Below are positions 8,704 through 16,137 of a DNA stretch of 64,000 nucleotides, piece by piece. The stretch lies in the NCBI GenBank assembly GCA_910573755.1, contig CAJTBO010000003.1:124001-188000 (forward strand), given 5' to 3'. The stretch's first letter is position 1. Each line of letters begins with the position of its first letter. The notes beneath the pieces were generated by a model. It made no database searches, was not told where the DNA came from, and was given only the letters and a program-made list of their open reading frames with translations. A program made the position numbers and the translations under genes. This DNA comes from Lachnospiraceae bacterium (GTDB lineage: Bacteria > Bacillota > Clostridia > Lachnospirales > Lachnospiraceae).

Positions 8704-9348
8704 ATGAATGCACCAACGGAAACCAAACAAAATCTAAAGCTGCAGGCGTATACGATTCTGAAAGAAAAGATCGTAAGCTGTGAGTACCGTCCGGGGAGTA
8801 TGCTGAACGAAGCGCAGCTTGCCGCAGAACTGGGCTTCAGCCGGACGCCTATCCGGGAAGCCATCAGTATTCTGGAGGTGGACGGATTTTTACATATTGT
8901 TCCGAAGAAAGGAATTTTAGTAACAGATATCCTGCTGAGCGATATCGTCCAGATCTTTCAGGCCCGCATGGAAATTGAACCTATCATCTTAAAACTCGCC
9001 GGGCCTAATATCCCTCAGGAAGAGCTTCTTGCATGGAAGGAAATGTTTCTCCCGGACGCCCCTTCTGTCGAACATGGCTATCAGGCAGATACCGCAATGC
9101 ATCTTGGCATCATCAGTTATTGCAATAACGCTTATATCATCGATATGATGAAAAAGATTTTTGATAAAAATACCCGGATCATTATCTGCAGCACCCGGAA
9201 TAAAGCCCATATGCAGGAGGCGCGTAAAGAACATCTCGAGATCCTGGACTGTCTGCTGCAGCAGGATTTTGAACTGGCAGCCGCAAAAATGCGTACCCAT
9301 GTGGCGGGATGCCGCAATGCCGCAATGGATTTCTTTTATTCAACATAA
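8704..9348 (+). CDS. GntR-family transcriptional regulator (FCD type)
   Basis: A 214-residue DNA-binding regulator. Residues 8-75 form the winged helix (LKLQAYTILKEKIVSCEYRPG, then LGFSRTPIREAISILEVDGF, the classic GntR recognition helix). The C-terminal FCD ligand domain has the expected metal-ligand histidines, in MHLGIISYCNN and in the closing AAAKMRTHVAGC. Effectors of this class are usually sugar acids or other organic acids. I start at ATG 8704 (GGGAG upstream); the frame extends 5' but runs through the divergent promoter. It sits between two FGGY kinases and probably controls one or both. Confidence 0.92.
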   Translation: MNAPTETKQNLKLQAYTILKEKIVSCEYRPGSMLNEAQLAAELGFSRTPIREAISILEVDGFLHIVPKKGILVTDILLSDIVQIFQARMEIEPIILKLAGPNIPQEELLAWKEMFLPDAPSVEHGYQADTAMHLGIISYCNNAYIIDMMKKIFDKNTRIIICSTRNKAHMQEARKEHLEILDCLLQQDFELAAAKMRTHVAGCRNAAMDFFYST

Positions 9349-9368
9349 TATTTTTCTGTTCAATATAC

Positions 9369-9401
9369 AATAAGGATGAGCCCTGTGCCCATCCTTATTT
9401 T
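9369..9401. terminator. Terminator between convergent gntR and the LyxK-like kinase
   Basis: A perfect 10-bp stem AATAAGGATG (9369-9378) / CATCCTTATT (9390-9399) with an 11-base loop and T-rich ends on both strands. Confidence 0.75.
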
Positions 9402-9407
9402 GAAATA

Positions 9408-10940
9408 TCAATGCTCATCCTTATATTTCTGTATCGAATCCCAAAGCCCGTCTAACGCTTCTATCGTTCTGCAATACAGTTCATATTTTTTATCATAGAC
9501 CGCCGCCTTTTCCATATCCGGAAGGACCGGCGCCGATATCCTGCACATATCCCTCGCCGCACCTGCAATATCTTTATAAGCCCCGCCGGCCGCCGCACCG
9601 ATCAGCGCGCATCCGAAGGCTCCCGTCTCGTTTACCTGCACGCTTTCCACAGGCAGTTTCATCACATCCGCGAACATCTGCGTCCACATCGAAGAACGTG
9701 CCGCGCCGCCTGCAAGACGAATGGCTTTTACCGGCTCTTTTCTGGTCTTTAAAAGCTTTTCCAGATGGTATCTGTGACAGAAAGTAACGCCCTCGTACAC
9801 ACTCCGCAGCAGATGCTTTCTGGTATGGAAATTACTGATACCGACAAAACTTCCGCTGGCATTGGGATGCACATTGCTCGCCATCAGAAACGGCAGATAT
9901 ACGGGACAGAATTCCTCCGCCGGGATTTCTTCCACCCATGCGTTCATCTGTTCATAGACGCTCGTTCCGTTCTTTTTACACTCTTCCCGCAGTTCCGGAA
10001 GCAGATTTTTCATAAACCACTCGTTATTTCCGGCAGATGTCGGACTGCATTCCTCCACCAGGTAATACCCGGGCAGACAGAAAAACGAATTCATCATGAC
10101 ACTGCCGTCAGTTACCGGTTCTCTGCCTATATACTCGTTGATGCTCCATGTACCCGCGATCATACAGATATGCTCTTCATCCGTAACGCCCACCGCCACG
10201 GCACAGGCATCAATATCAAAGGCACCGCCCGCCACCGGCGTTCCCGCCTTTAATCCGGTCTTCTCTGCCGCTTCTTTTGTGATATATCCGCAGATATCTG
10301 TGGAATACCTCAGCGGCGGCAGTTTTTCCATACATTCGGAAAGTCCGAACAGCTTCAGAAGTTCCTGGTCATATTCTCCTGTATGAAGATTGACCAGATT
10401 GCATCCCGAATAATCCGTCCGTTCGGCATAAGCTTCCCCTGTCAGACGAAATCTCACATAGTCCTTACAGGCAAAGATCCACTGTGTTCTTTCCAGCGCT
10501 TCCGGCTCGTTATCCTTTAACCATGCCAGCAAAGACACCGGCTGGCTGCTCAGGATATGCTGGCAGGAGCGCTCAAACACCTTCTCCTCCGTCCCGTCCT
10601 TTTTCCATTGCACCGGATAACGCCATGCCCTGTTATCCGTGGAAATAATACCGTTGCGGACAGGCCTGCCGTCCTTTCCCCAGAGATAGAGCCCCTTGCC
10701 GTGGCCGCAGACTGCCGCACAGACGATCTCCTCACCGGAAATCTGCGCCTTCTCGATCGCCCTGCGGATCACTTCGCAGTTGGCTTCCCACATCTCGTCC
10801 ATGTCCCGCTCCGTAAAGCCGGGCTTCGGCACAAGCATCGCCGTATCCATTCCGGCAACCGCCACCTCTCTTCCGGTCTCGTCAAAGACAGCGGCTTTGG
10901 TGGATGTTCCGCCGTTGTCCAAACCAAGATAATACCTCAT
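9408..10940 (-). CDS. L-xylulokinase / 3-keto-L-gulonate kinase family (LyxK-like)
   Basis: A 510-residue FGGY kinase starting MRYYLGLDNGGTSTKAAVFD. Features shared with E. coli LyxK include PGFTERDMDEMW, AAVCGHGKGLYL, QPVSLLAWLKDNEPE, MIAGTWSINEY, ECSPTSAGNNEWF and a close matching C-terminal half (HLLRSVYEGVTFCH, RLAGGAARSSMWTQMFADV). It would phosphorylate L-xylulose, 3-keto-L-gulonate or a similar ketose. ATG follows AAGGG. The genes just upstream on the same strand are remnants of a sugar-binding protein and a hydroxyacid dehydrogenase, so it is probably the surviving last gene of a broken sugar operon. Confidence 0.85.
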   Translation of the reverse strand: MRYYLGLDNGGTSTKAAVFDETGREVAVAGMDTAMLVPKPGFTERDMDEMWEANCEVIRRAIEKAQISGEEIVCAAVCGHGKGLYLWGKDGRPVRNGIISTDNRAWRYPVQWKKDGTEEKVFERSCQHILSSQPVSLLAWLKDNEPEALERTQWIFACKDYVRFRLTGEAYAERTDYSGCNLVNLHTGEYDQELLKLFGLSECMEKLPPLRYSTDICGYITKEAAEKTGLKAGTPVAGGAFDIDACAVAVGVTDEEHICMIAGTWSINEYIGREPVTDGSVMMNSFFCLPGYYLVEECSPTSAGNNEWFMKNLLPELREECKKNGTSVYEQMNAWVEEIPAEEFCPVYLPFLMASNVHPNASGSFVGISNFHTRKHLLRSVYEGVTFCHRYHLEKLLKTRKEPVKAIRLAGGAARSSMWTQMFADVMKLPVESVQVNETGAFGCALIGAAAGGAYKDIAGAARDMCRISAPVLPDMEKAAVYDKKYELYCRTIEALDGLWDSIQKYKDEH

Positions 10941-11006
10941 AATAATCCCTTATACCTTTCTGCAGGCGGATATGCCTGTTTCACACCTGCTTTTTCCGGC
11001 TCTCTA

Positions 11007-11655
11007 TCAGACATGATCTGCATAATCCCGGTTCAGGATATGCGGGGAGTCTTTACCTGCAAAGAAATCCGCACTGATATCGATCGCCATCTTATAAATA
11101 TTCCACAGAGATTCCACCGTCTGACTGGAGACATGCGGCGTAATGATCGCATTTTCCAGTGTCAGAAGCGGACAATCCACGGGCAGCGGTTCTTTCGCAA
11201 ACACATCCAGCCCTGCGCCGCCGATCCTGCCCGTTTTCAGGGCTTCATACAGTGCATCCTCATCGATAATGTTTCCGCGGGCGGTATTGACGATCACCGC
11301 CGTCGGCTTCCATTATCTCTTTCTTCGGGAACGGGTCGTATGCCAGAATCCTGCATTCAAAACCGCCGAGCAGTTTTGCCAGACGCTGTCCGATACAGCC
11401 GTAACCGATAATGCCTACCGTGCCGCCGATGATCTCATTTCCGATATCCTTTACCCATTTTCCGGCTTTTGCCCTCGCCTGATATGTATTGATCCTTCTG
11501 CGGGCAGAGAGCATCATGGTAAGCGCCATCTCCGCCACAGCCGTTGTATTTGCTCCGGTGGTCCTGGCTATGGCAATGCCGTTTGCACTTGCCGCCTTAA
11601 GGTCTACTTTATCATATCCCACACCAAAACGCACCAATAATTTTGCACGCTGCAC
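11007..11655 (-). pseudogene. D-2-hydroxyacid (phosphoglycerate-type) dehydrogenase remnant
   Basis: Two pieces of one dehydrogenase in different frames. Piece 1 (11655 to about 11300) reads RFGVGYDKVDLKAA, then the NAD-binding GTVGIIGYGCIGQRLAKLL and ILAYDPFPKKEIMEADG. Piece 2 (11297 to 11007) begins IVNTARGNIIDEDALYEAL and runs through GGAGLDVFAKEPLP to a normal end. The N-terminal substrate domain (about 60 residues) is missing, and so are about 40 residues between the pieces, with a frame change. The gene cannot make a working enzyme. Its 5' edge is joined to a truncated sugar-binding protein gene. Confidence 0.85.
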
Positions 11656-12032
11656 TGAATGATGATCGCGTCATATCCCTGATTGATGATCTCGGACATG
11701 ATCTTCACCTGCTCTTCTGCGGAACTGTCGCCGTTAAAGGACTGTACTGTGATATTATCATAATACTCGCATTCACGTTCAATACCTTCCAGCCATGCCT
11801 GATTGTTCGGTGTGCCGATATCATGTGCCACATATGCAATTTTCACATCTTCCACCCAGGGATTCTTTGCCGTCTTGCTGCTTACCGCAGCGGTTTCTTC
11901 TCCTGTTCCTGTCTCTTCAGCCGCTGCCGGTGCTTCCTGTTCTTCACGGCTTACTTCCTCTGCGCTGCCGCAGACAACAAGAAAAGTGCCCATAACCAAT
12001 GCCAACCCGAGTGTTGAAAATTTCTTCCTCAT
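11604..12032 (-). pseudogene. Truncated sugar ABC transporter substrate-binding lipoprotein
   Basis: Only the first third of a ribose-type (periplasmic-binding-protein 1) lipoprotein survives. It has a signal peptide with lipobox LVVC (MRKKFSTLGLALVMGTFLVVC), a Glu/Ala/Thr-rich linker, then VEDVKIAYVAHDIGTPNNQAWLEG and IMSEIINQGYDAIIIQC. Immediately after that motif the sequence changes into the dehydrogenase remnant read in another frame, ending 18 codons later. An intact protein would be 330-380 residues. The rest of the gene, and the ATPase and permease that normally follow, are gone. Confidence 0.85.
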
Positions 12033-12089
12033 ACTTTCCTTTCCCTTGTTTTATATTTTCAACGTGATATATGCTCCTTCTATTCTTTT

Positions 12090-12119
12090 AGTATACAACA
12101 AGGTTATATCTTAATTCAA
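12090..12119 (-). promoter_or_regulatory. Promoter of the collapsed sugar operon
   Basis: Minus strand -35 TTGAAT (12119-12114), 18 bases, -10 TATACT (12095-12090). Just upstream lies the inverted repeat TTCAATTT ... AAATTGAA, a possible operator. The promoter may still drive the LyxK-like kinase through the pseudogenes. Confidence 0.45.
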
Positions 12120-12408
12120 TTTGCTTTTTCACTAAAATTGAACTGCTTTTTTTGTATGATTTTCCTAATTTTCCGTTTTCTTTTATATGGAAGCTGAATA
12201 TTTTTATTTCGGGCATCCGGCTCATTAAGGAGCCGCTATTACCCGGAATATCATAGTCCATTATCTGCGAAAATGAAATTCTTCATTCCCATCCTCTCCA
12301 TCAGTGTTTTTAACAAGTACATCTTCTTCAGTTTTTTTGCTCTTTGGTATTGTGCCCTCACCGAAAATAAATTATAATTACAGCGATAAATCAGCATCTA
12401 CAGAGGTA
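12120..12408. other. Non-coding stretch between divergent remnants
   Basis: No open frame of merit. A small hairpin CGGCTC ATTAAG GAGCCG lies near 12215-12235, and one arm of the TTCAATTT/AAATTGAA repeat falls here. I see no other signal. Confidence 0.4.
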
Positions 12409-12519
12409 ATGCCGACAGTATCCGATATAGATAAATCAGTTGCGTTTTATAAGCTTGTATATGGTAACGCGATATATTCCGATTTATCGGTTCACCGATC
12501 AAACCGGCTCAAAAATTAA
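12409..12519 (+). pseudogene. VOC/glyoxalase-family N-terminal remnant
   Basis: The 36 codons from ATG 12409 read MPTVSDIDKSVAFYKLVYG, the characteristic first beta-alpha of vicinal-oxygen-chelate (glyoxalase/bleomycin-resistance) proteins, then drift into unrelated sequence and stop. A whole VOC protein is about 120-140 residues. No good ribosome binding site precedes it. Confidence 0.5.
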
Positions 12520-12571
12520 AACAGATTTTCAGGCTATTGAAATAAAAAATTTTATAAAAAGGAGTAGGATC

Positions 12572-13282
12572 ATGACAAAAACAGGTATCATCGGAGCAAT
12601 GGAACTGGAAGTTGCCACTTTGAAAAATTTAATGAAAATAAATACAGTCACCGAAAAAGCCGGCATGCATTTTTATGACGGCACATTAAGCGGGAAATCC
12701 GTGGTCGTCGTGCGCTGCGGATACGGCAAGGTAAATGCCGGTATGTGCGTACAGATTCTGGCGGACTTGTTCGATGTGACCCATATCATTAATCTCGGCG
12801 TCGCCGGCTCTTTAAATCCGATGCTGGATATCGGAGATATCCTTGTCTCAGAAAGAGCATTGCAGCATGATATGGATTCCTCGCCTCTGGGTTTTGCACC
12901 GGGACAGATTCCGGATATCGATGTCCTTGCCTTTCCCGCGGATCGGATAATGATCGATACCGCTGTTTCCGCCTGCAGACGGGTAAACCCCGATATTAAT
13001 GTGCTCACCGGACTTGTAGTGACCGGCGATCAGTTTATCTCCAGCAGGGAAGTAAAGGACAGGCTTGTCTCCGTTTTCCACGGAGACTGCGCGGAAATGG
13101 AAGGAGCCGCTATTGCACAGGTTTCCTATTTAAACAAGCTGCCTTTTGTCATTATCCGCGCTATTTCCGATAAGGCGGACGATTCCGCGGGAGAGATAGA
13201 TTTTCCGACCTTTGAAAAACAGGCTGCGGAACACTGTGCGAAACTGACCGTGGAATTTATCAGAAATTTTGAGCCCGTATAA
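12572..13282 (+). CDS. mtnN: 5'-methylthioadenosine / S-adenosylhomocysteine nucleosidase
   Basis: A 236-residue MTA/SAH nucleosidase (Pfs). MTKTGIIGAMELEVATLK contains the catalytic-acid Glu in the first loop. Also present are the phosphorylase-fold signature INLGVAGSLNPMLDIGDILVS, TGDQFISS, and CAEMEGAAIAQVSY with the MEGAA ribose-binding Glu; RAISDKADD carries the Asp that protonates adenine. It cleaves MTA and SAH to adenine plus methylthioribose or S-ribosylhomocysteine, the latter being the LuxS substrate. Start at ATG 12572, eight bases after AAGGAG; the longer frame runs through the VOC remnant. Single gene with its own terminator. Confidence 0.95.
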   Translation: MTKTGIIGAMELEVATLKNLMKINTVTEKAGMHFYDGTLSGKSVVVVRCGYGKVNAGMCVQILADLFDVTHIINLGVAGSLNPMLDIGDILVSERALQHDMDSSPLGFAPGQIPDIDVLAFPADRIMIDTAVSACRRVNPDINVLTGLVVTGDQFISSREVKDRLVSVFHGDCAEMEGAAIAQVSYLNKLPFVIIRAISDKADDSAGEIDFPTFEKQAAEHCAKLTVEFIRNFEPV

Positions 13283-13283
13283 A

Positions 13284-13333
13284 AAACCGCCGGAGCAGTT
13301 TCTTTTATTTTCTGCTTCGGCGGTTTCTTTTGC
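13284..13333 (+). terminator. Terminator of mtnN
   Basis: A 15-bp stem with one G.U (13284-13298 with 13312-13326), beginning 2 bases after the stop codon, followed by TTTCTTTT. Confidence 0.85.
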
Positions 13334-13371
13334 CGTCTTTGTGTTATGCTGTTTCCGGACAATAAATACAT

Positions 13372-14262
13372 TTAATTTATATCGCTTTGGAGCTGCTGCC
13401 GTAATGTGGCAACCTGCTCTTCCAATGAACAAATAAGAGAATCTTTATTCTTGTTTGATGATTTCAATTCGGTTATTTCGGCATCCTTTTTCCTATTCGA
13501 CGATTTCAATTCTTCTATCTCCTGCTTTACGCCATCCCAAGTCCGCCGGTAATCCTCCCTCGCCTCGCACCGGTCACGAATCCGGTCATCCCCGTTCAAA
13601 GCAAAAAGTGTTTCTCCCGCTTCCTGCATACTCTTATTGCCCGCTGAGATCATCTTAAAATCCTCCCATGTCAGTGCCTTAAACAACCGTGCCCATTTAT
13701 CAAGACCATACTCCTTATCTTCTTTGACCGCTAAATGAATCTGAGTTAAGTCTAACACATGTATGGTAAACTTGTCACTATATTTATGATAGTTTTTTAC
13801 ATTCATCATTTTATAGGTTCCGAAAAACTCAGGGCGCTGGGGAAACAGCGTAAAATCCAGAATTCCGATCTGAAATGCGGGTTTTACGGTCCTGTAGGTA
13901 TCTCCTGCATTTAAGCCGTCAAAAAGCCGTGACAGATATACCAGTGAACGTTCCGGCCAATTATATTGGTTGTTCACCTGCATCTCTAAATTAATGGATG
14001 TATTGTTGTTCATCAGGATTTTAATATCCAGAATAAAATCCTTATCACTAATCTTTTTTCCCAGTTCAATGGGATTAAGGATCTGTACAGACCAGACATC
14101 GTCCGGGTTTAAGTGCAGCAGAGAACACAGGAAACTTTTTAATACATTTTCATTACTCTGCATAACACTCCGAAACATATAGTCATTCACAAGGGGATAA
14201 TCGATTGTACCGGTAAAAGATGCCAGTTTGGATATACTGCCGCAATTTTTTAGAATATTCAT
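13372..14262 (-). CDS. Rpn-family recombination-promoting nuclease (PD-(D/E)XK, transposase_31-like)
   Basis: A 296-residue protein. Residues 20-240 match the Rpn/PD-(D/E)XK transposase-like family: YPLVNDYMFRSVM near the start, then the nuclease core FILDIKILMNNNTSINLEMQ, whose Asp, Glu and Gln are the metal site, and PERSLVYLSRLF. Rpn proteins cut DNA and promote RecA-independent recombination or act in phage defence. The C-terminal 60 residues form a coiled coil of 14-residue repeats (ELKSSNRKKDAEIT, ELKSSNKNKDSLIC). ATG follows AAGGAG by eight bases. It stands alone beside decayed genes. Confidence 0.85.
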   Translation of the reverse strand: MNILKNCGSISKLASFTGTIDYPLVNDYMFRSVMQSNENVLKSFLCSLLHLNPDDVWSVQILNPIELGKKISDKDFILDIKILMNNNTSINLEMQVNNQYNWPERSLVYLSRLFDGLNAGDTYRTVKPAFQIGILDFTLFPQRPEFFGTYKMMNVKNYHKYSDKFTIHVLDLTQIHLAVKEDKEYGLDKWARLFKALTWEDFKMISAGNKSMQEAGETLFALNGDDRIRDRCEAREDYRRTWDGVKQEIEELKSSNRKKDAEITELKSSNKNKDSLICSLEEQVATLRQQLQSDIN

Positions 14263-14532
14263 AAGATATGCTCCTTTTTGATGTGCCTGTCAAAATCTGT
14301 ACGTTACAGAAAATGCCCAGATGTATAAGTGATGTAAGAATTATAAAATTTTGATCTGTTCTTACTCTTTTTACCATAAAACATCATAAAAAGACAAGTT
14401 TAAAATGCGGAAAACAATGTAGAAAAACAGAAAAAGAGTTCAAGAAAAATAAGAAGCAGAACTACATGATATAGCCCGGATGATTCCTTTAAATTTCAAA
14501 GAGATACTAAATCTTGTATTGTGCATTTTTTA

Positions 14533-14575
14533 TCAGCCGCATTCACCCATATCCGGTACAGGCGAATGCAGCTGA
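14533..14575. other. Long hairpin downstream of ahcY
   Basis: TCAGCCGCATTCACC (14533-14547) pairs with GGCGAATGCAGCTGA (14561-14575) over 15 positions, with two G.U pairs on the minus strand. The flank on the ahcY side is A-rich, not T-rich, so it is a poor intrinsic terminator; it may protect the ahcY 3' end. The rest of 14263-14609 shows nothing else I can support. Confidence 0.5.
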
Positions 14576-14609
14576 TCATTTTGACAGCCGACTATTTTGA
14601 TTGTCTGTT

Positions 14610-15860
14610 TTATGCCAACGTATAGCTGTTCAGATACTTCTCCTGTTCCTCGGTCAGCACATCAATCTCTTTCCCAAGAAACGCCAGTTTTCTCTTTGCC
14701 ACATCAATATCCACTTCACGAGGCACATCGATCAGCTTTTCCGTAAGCTCACTGCCATGCTCTACTAGATACTTTGCAGACAGTGCCTGAATCGCAAAAC
14801 TCATATCCATGATCTCCGCCGGATGTCCATCCCCTGCTGCCAGATTTACAAGACGCCCCTCTGCAAGTACAAAGATCCACTGACCTGTCGGAAGCTTATA
14901 ACCCATGATATTTTTTCTCTGTTCTCTTGTTTCCAGAGCAATCTCTCGAAGGCGTGCCATATCGATCTCACAGTCAAAATGTCCTGCGTTGCAGAGAACA
15001 GCGCCGTCTTTCATCACCGCAAAATCTTCTTCATCGATAACCTTGTCACAGCCCGTAACAGTCACAAAGAAATCACCGATCTTAGCCGCTTCGTTCATCG
15101 GCATTACATCAAAACCGTCCATTACCGCTTCAATCGCCTTGATCGGATCGATCTCCGTAACGATAACCCGCGCGCCAAGCCCTTTTGCCCTCATGGCAGT
15201 TCCCTTGCCGCACCAGCCGTAGCCGGCAACTACAACGATCTTTCCCGCCACGATCAGGTTTGTGGTACGGTTGATACCATCCCATACGGACTGCCCCGTC
15301 CCGTAACGGTTATCAAAGAAATGCTTGCAGTCTGCGTTGTTTACCCGAACCATAGGGAACTTTAATTCCCCTGCATTGTTCATGGCTTCCAGACGGATAA
15401 TGCCGGTAGTTGTCTCCTCACAGCCGCCGATGATCGCCGGGATCAGTTCAGGCATCTTTGTATGAACCATGTTGACAAGATCCCCGCCGTCGTCGATGAT
15501 GATATTCGGACCCGCTTCCAGTACGTGACGGATATGCAGTTCGTACTCTTCCGGTGTGCAGTCATACCAAGCATGAACTTCCAGTCCGTCTTTTACCAGC
15601 GCCGCCGCCACATCGTCCTGTGTGGAAAGAGGGTTTGAACCTGTCACATACATATCTGCCCCTCCTGCTTTAAGCACTTTGCAGAGATAGGCCGTCTTTG
15701 CCTCGAGATGCACGGAAAGGGCGATCTTTTTCCCTGCAAAGGGTTTTGTCTCCGTAAATTCTTTTTCCAGAGTACGAAGCAGGTCGCAGTTCCGTTTCAC
15801 CCACTCAATCTTTCTTTCGCCGGATTCGGCTAAACTCAAGTCTCTGATTTCACTGTTCAT
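14610..15860 (-). CDS. ahcY: Adenosylhomocysteinase-family hydrolase (archaeal-like; possibly S-inosylhomocysteine hydrolase)
   Basis: A 416-residue NAD-dependent hydrolase that splits SAH (or S-inosylhomocysteine) to homocysteine and nucleoside. Visible sites: His51, Asp125 (IIDDGGDL), Glu149 (GCEETTTG), Lys179-Asp183-Asn184 (NNADCKHFFDN), and the NAD motif GYGWCGKG at 213-220. It has the short archaeal-type features: SNPLSTQDDVAAAL, no 40-residue insertion, and a C-terminus ending EKYLNSYTLA instead of the Lys/Tyr tail that reaches the partner's NAD in bacterial and eukaryotic enzymes. Start at ATG 15860 (GGAGG upstream). It follows an SAH/MTA deaminase gene on the same strand, which favours the inosyl route; that is inference. 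Confidence 0.93.
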   Translation of the reverse strand: MNSEIRDLSLAESGERKIEWVKRNCDLLRTLEKEFTETKPFAGKKIALSVHLEAKTAYLCKVLKAGGADMYVTGSNPLSTQDDVAAALVKDGLEVHAWYDCTPEEYELHIRHVLEAGPNIIIDDGGDLVNMVHTKMPELIPAIIGGCEETTTGIIRLEAMNNAGELKFPMVRVNNADCKHFFDNRYGTGQSVWDGINRTTNLIVAGKIVVVAGYGWCGKGTAMRAKGLGARVIVTEIDPIKAIEAVMDGFDVMPMNEAAKIGDFFVTVTGCDKVIDEEDFAVMKDGAVLCNAGHFDCEIDMARLREIALETREQRKNIMGYKLPTGQWIFVLAEGRLVNLAAGDGHPAEIMDMSFAIQALSAKYLVEHGSELTEKLIDVPREVDIDVAKRKLAFLGKEIDVLTEEQEKYLNSYTLA

Positions 15861-16137
15861 TTTTTTCCTCCAATAAAATGATGAGATATTCAGCCGAATT
15901 TTTATTATAGTGATGGTCGTCTGTCCTATCATCACTGGCACGCAGAGATATCTTTCTTATATAACATCTTTCCTGTATCATATTTTTAATCGAGCAGGAA
16001 AGATTTATCTTCCCCTGCCCGCCGCGCCGGGTGCGGGCAGCTTATGCTGCATCCTTCTTCTCCGCACCTGTGCACATATAAAATATCTCTGCATATAAAT
16101 TGATCGTTCACGCAGGGACCGCCCGGTATATCGTATC

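Noticed and set aside
12304-12571. Extended N-terminus of the nucleosidase from 12440
   Set aside because: The extra codons overlap the VOC remnant and lack similarity to MtnN; ATG 12572 has a strong AAGGAG at correct spacing.
15861-16137. SAM or SAH riboswitch upstream of ahcY
   Set aside because: I looked for S-box and SAH-riboswitch core motifs in the 277-base leader and found none; only a GC-rich hairpin near 16015-16040 and a short AGTGATG/CATCACT stem near 15910-15935 are present.
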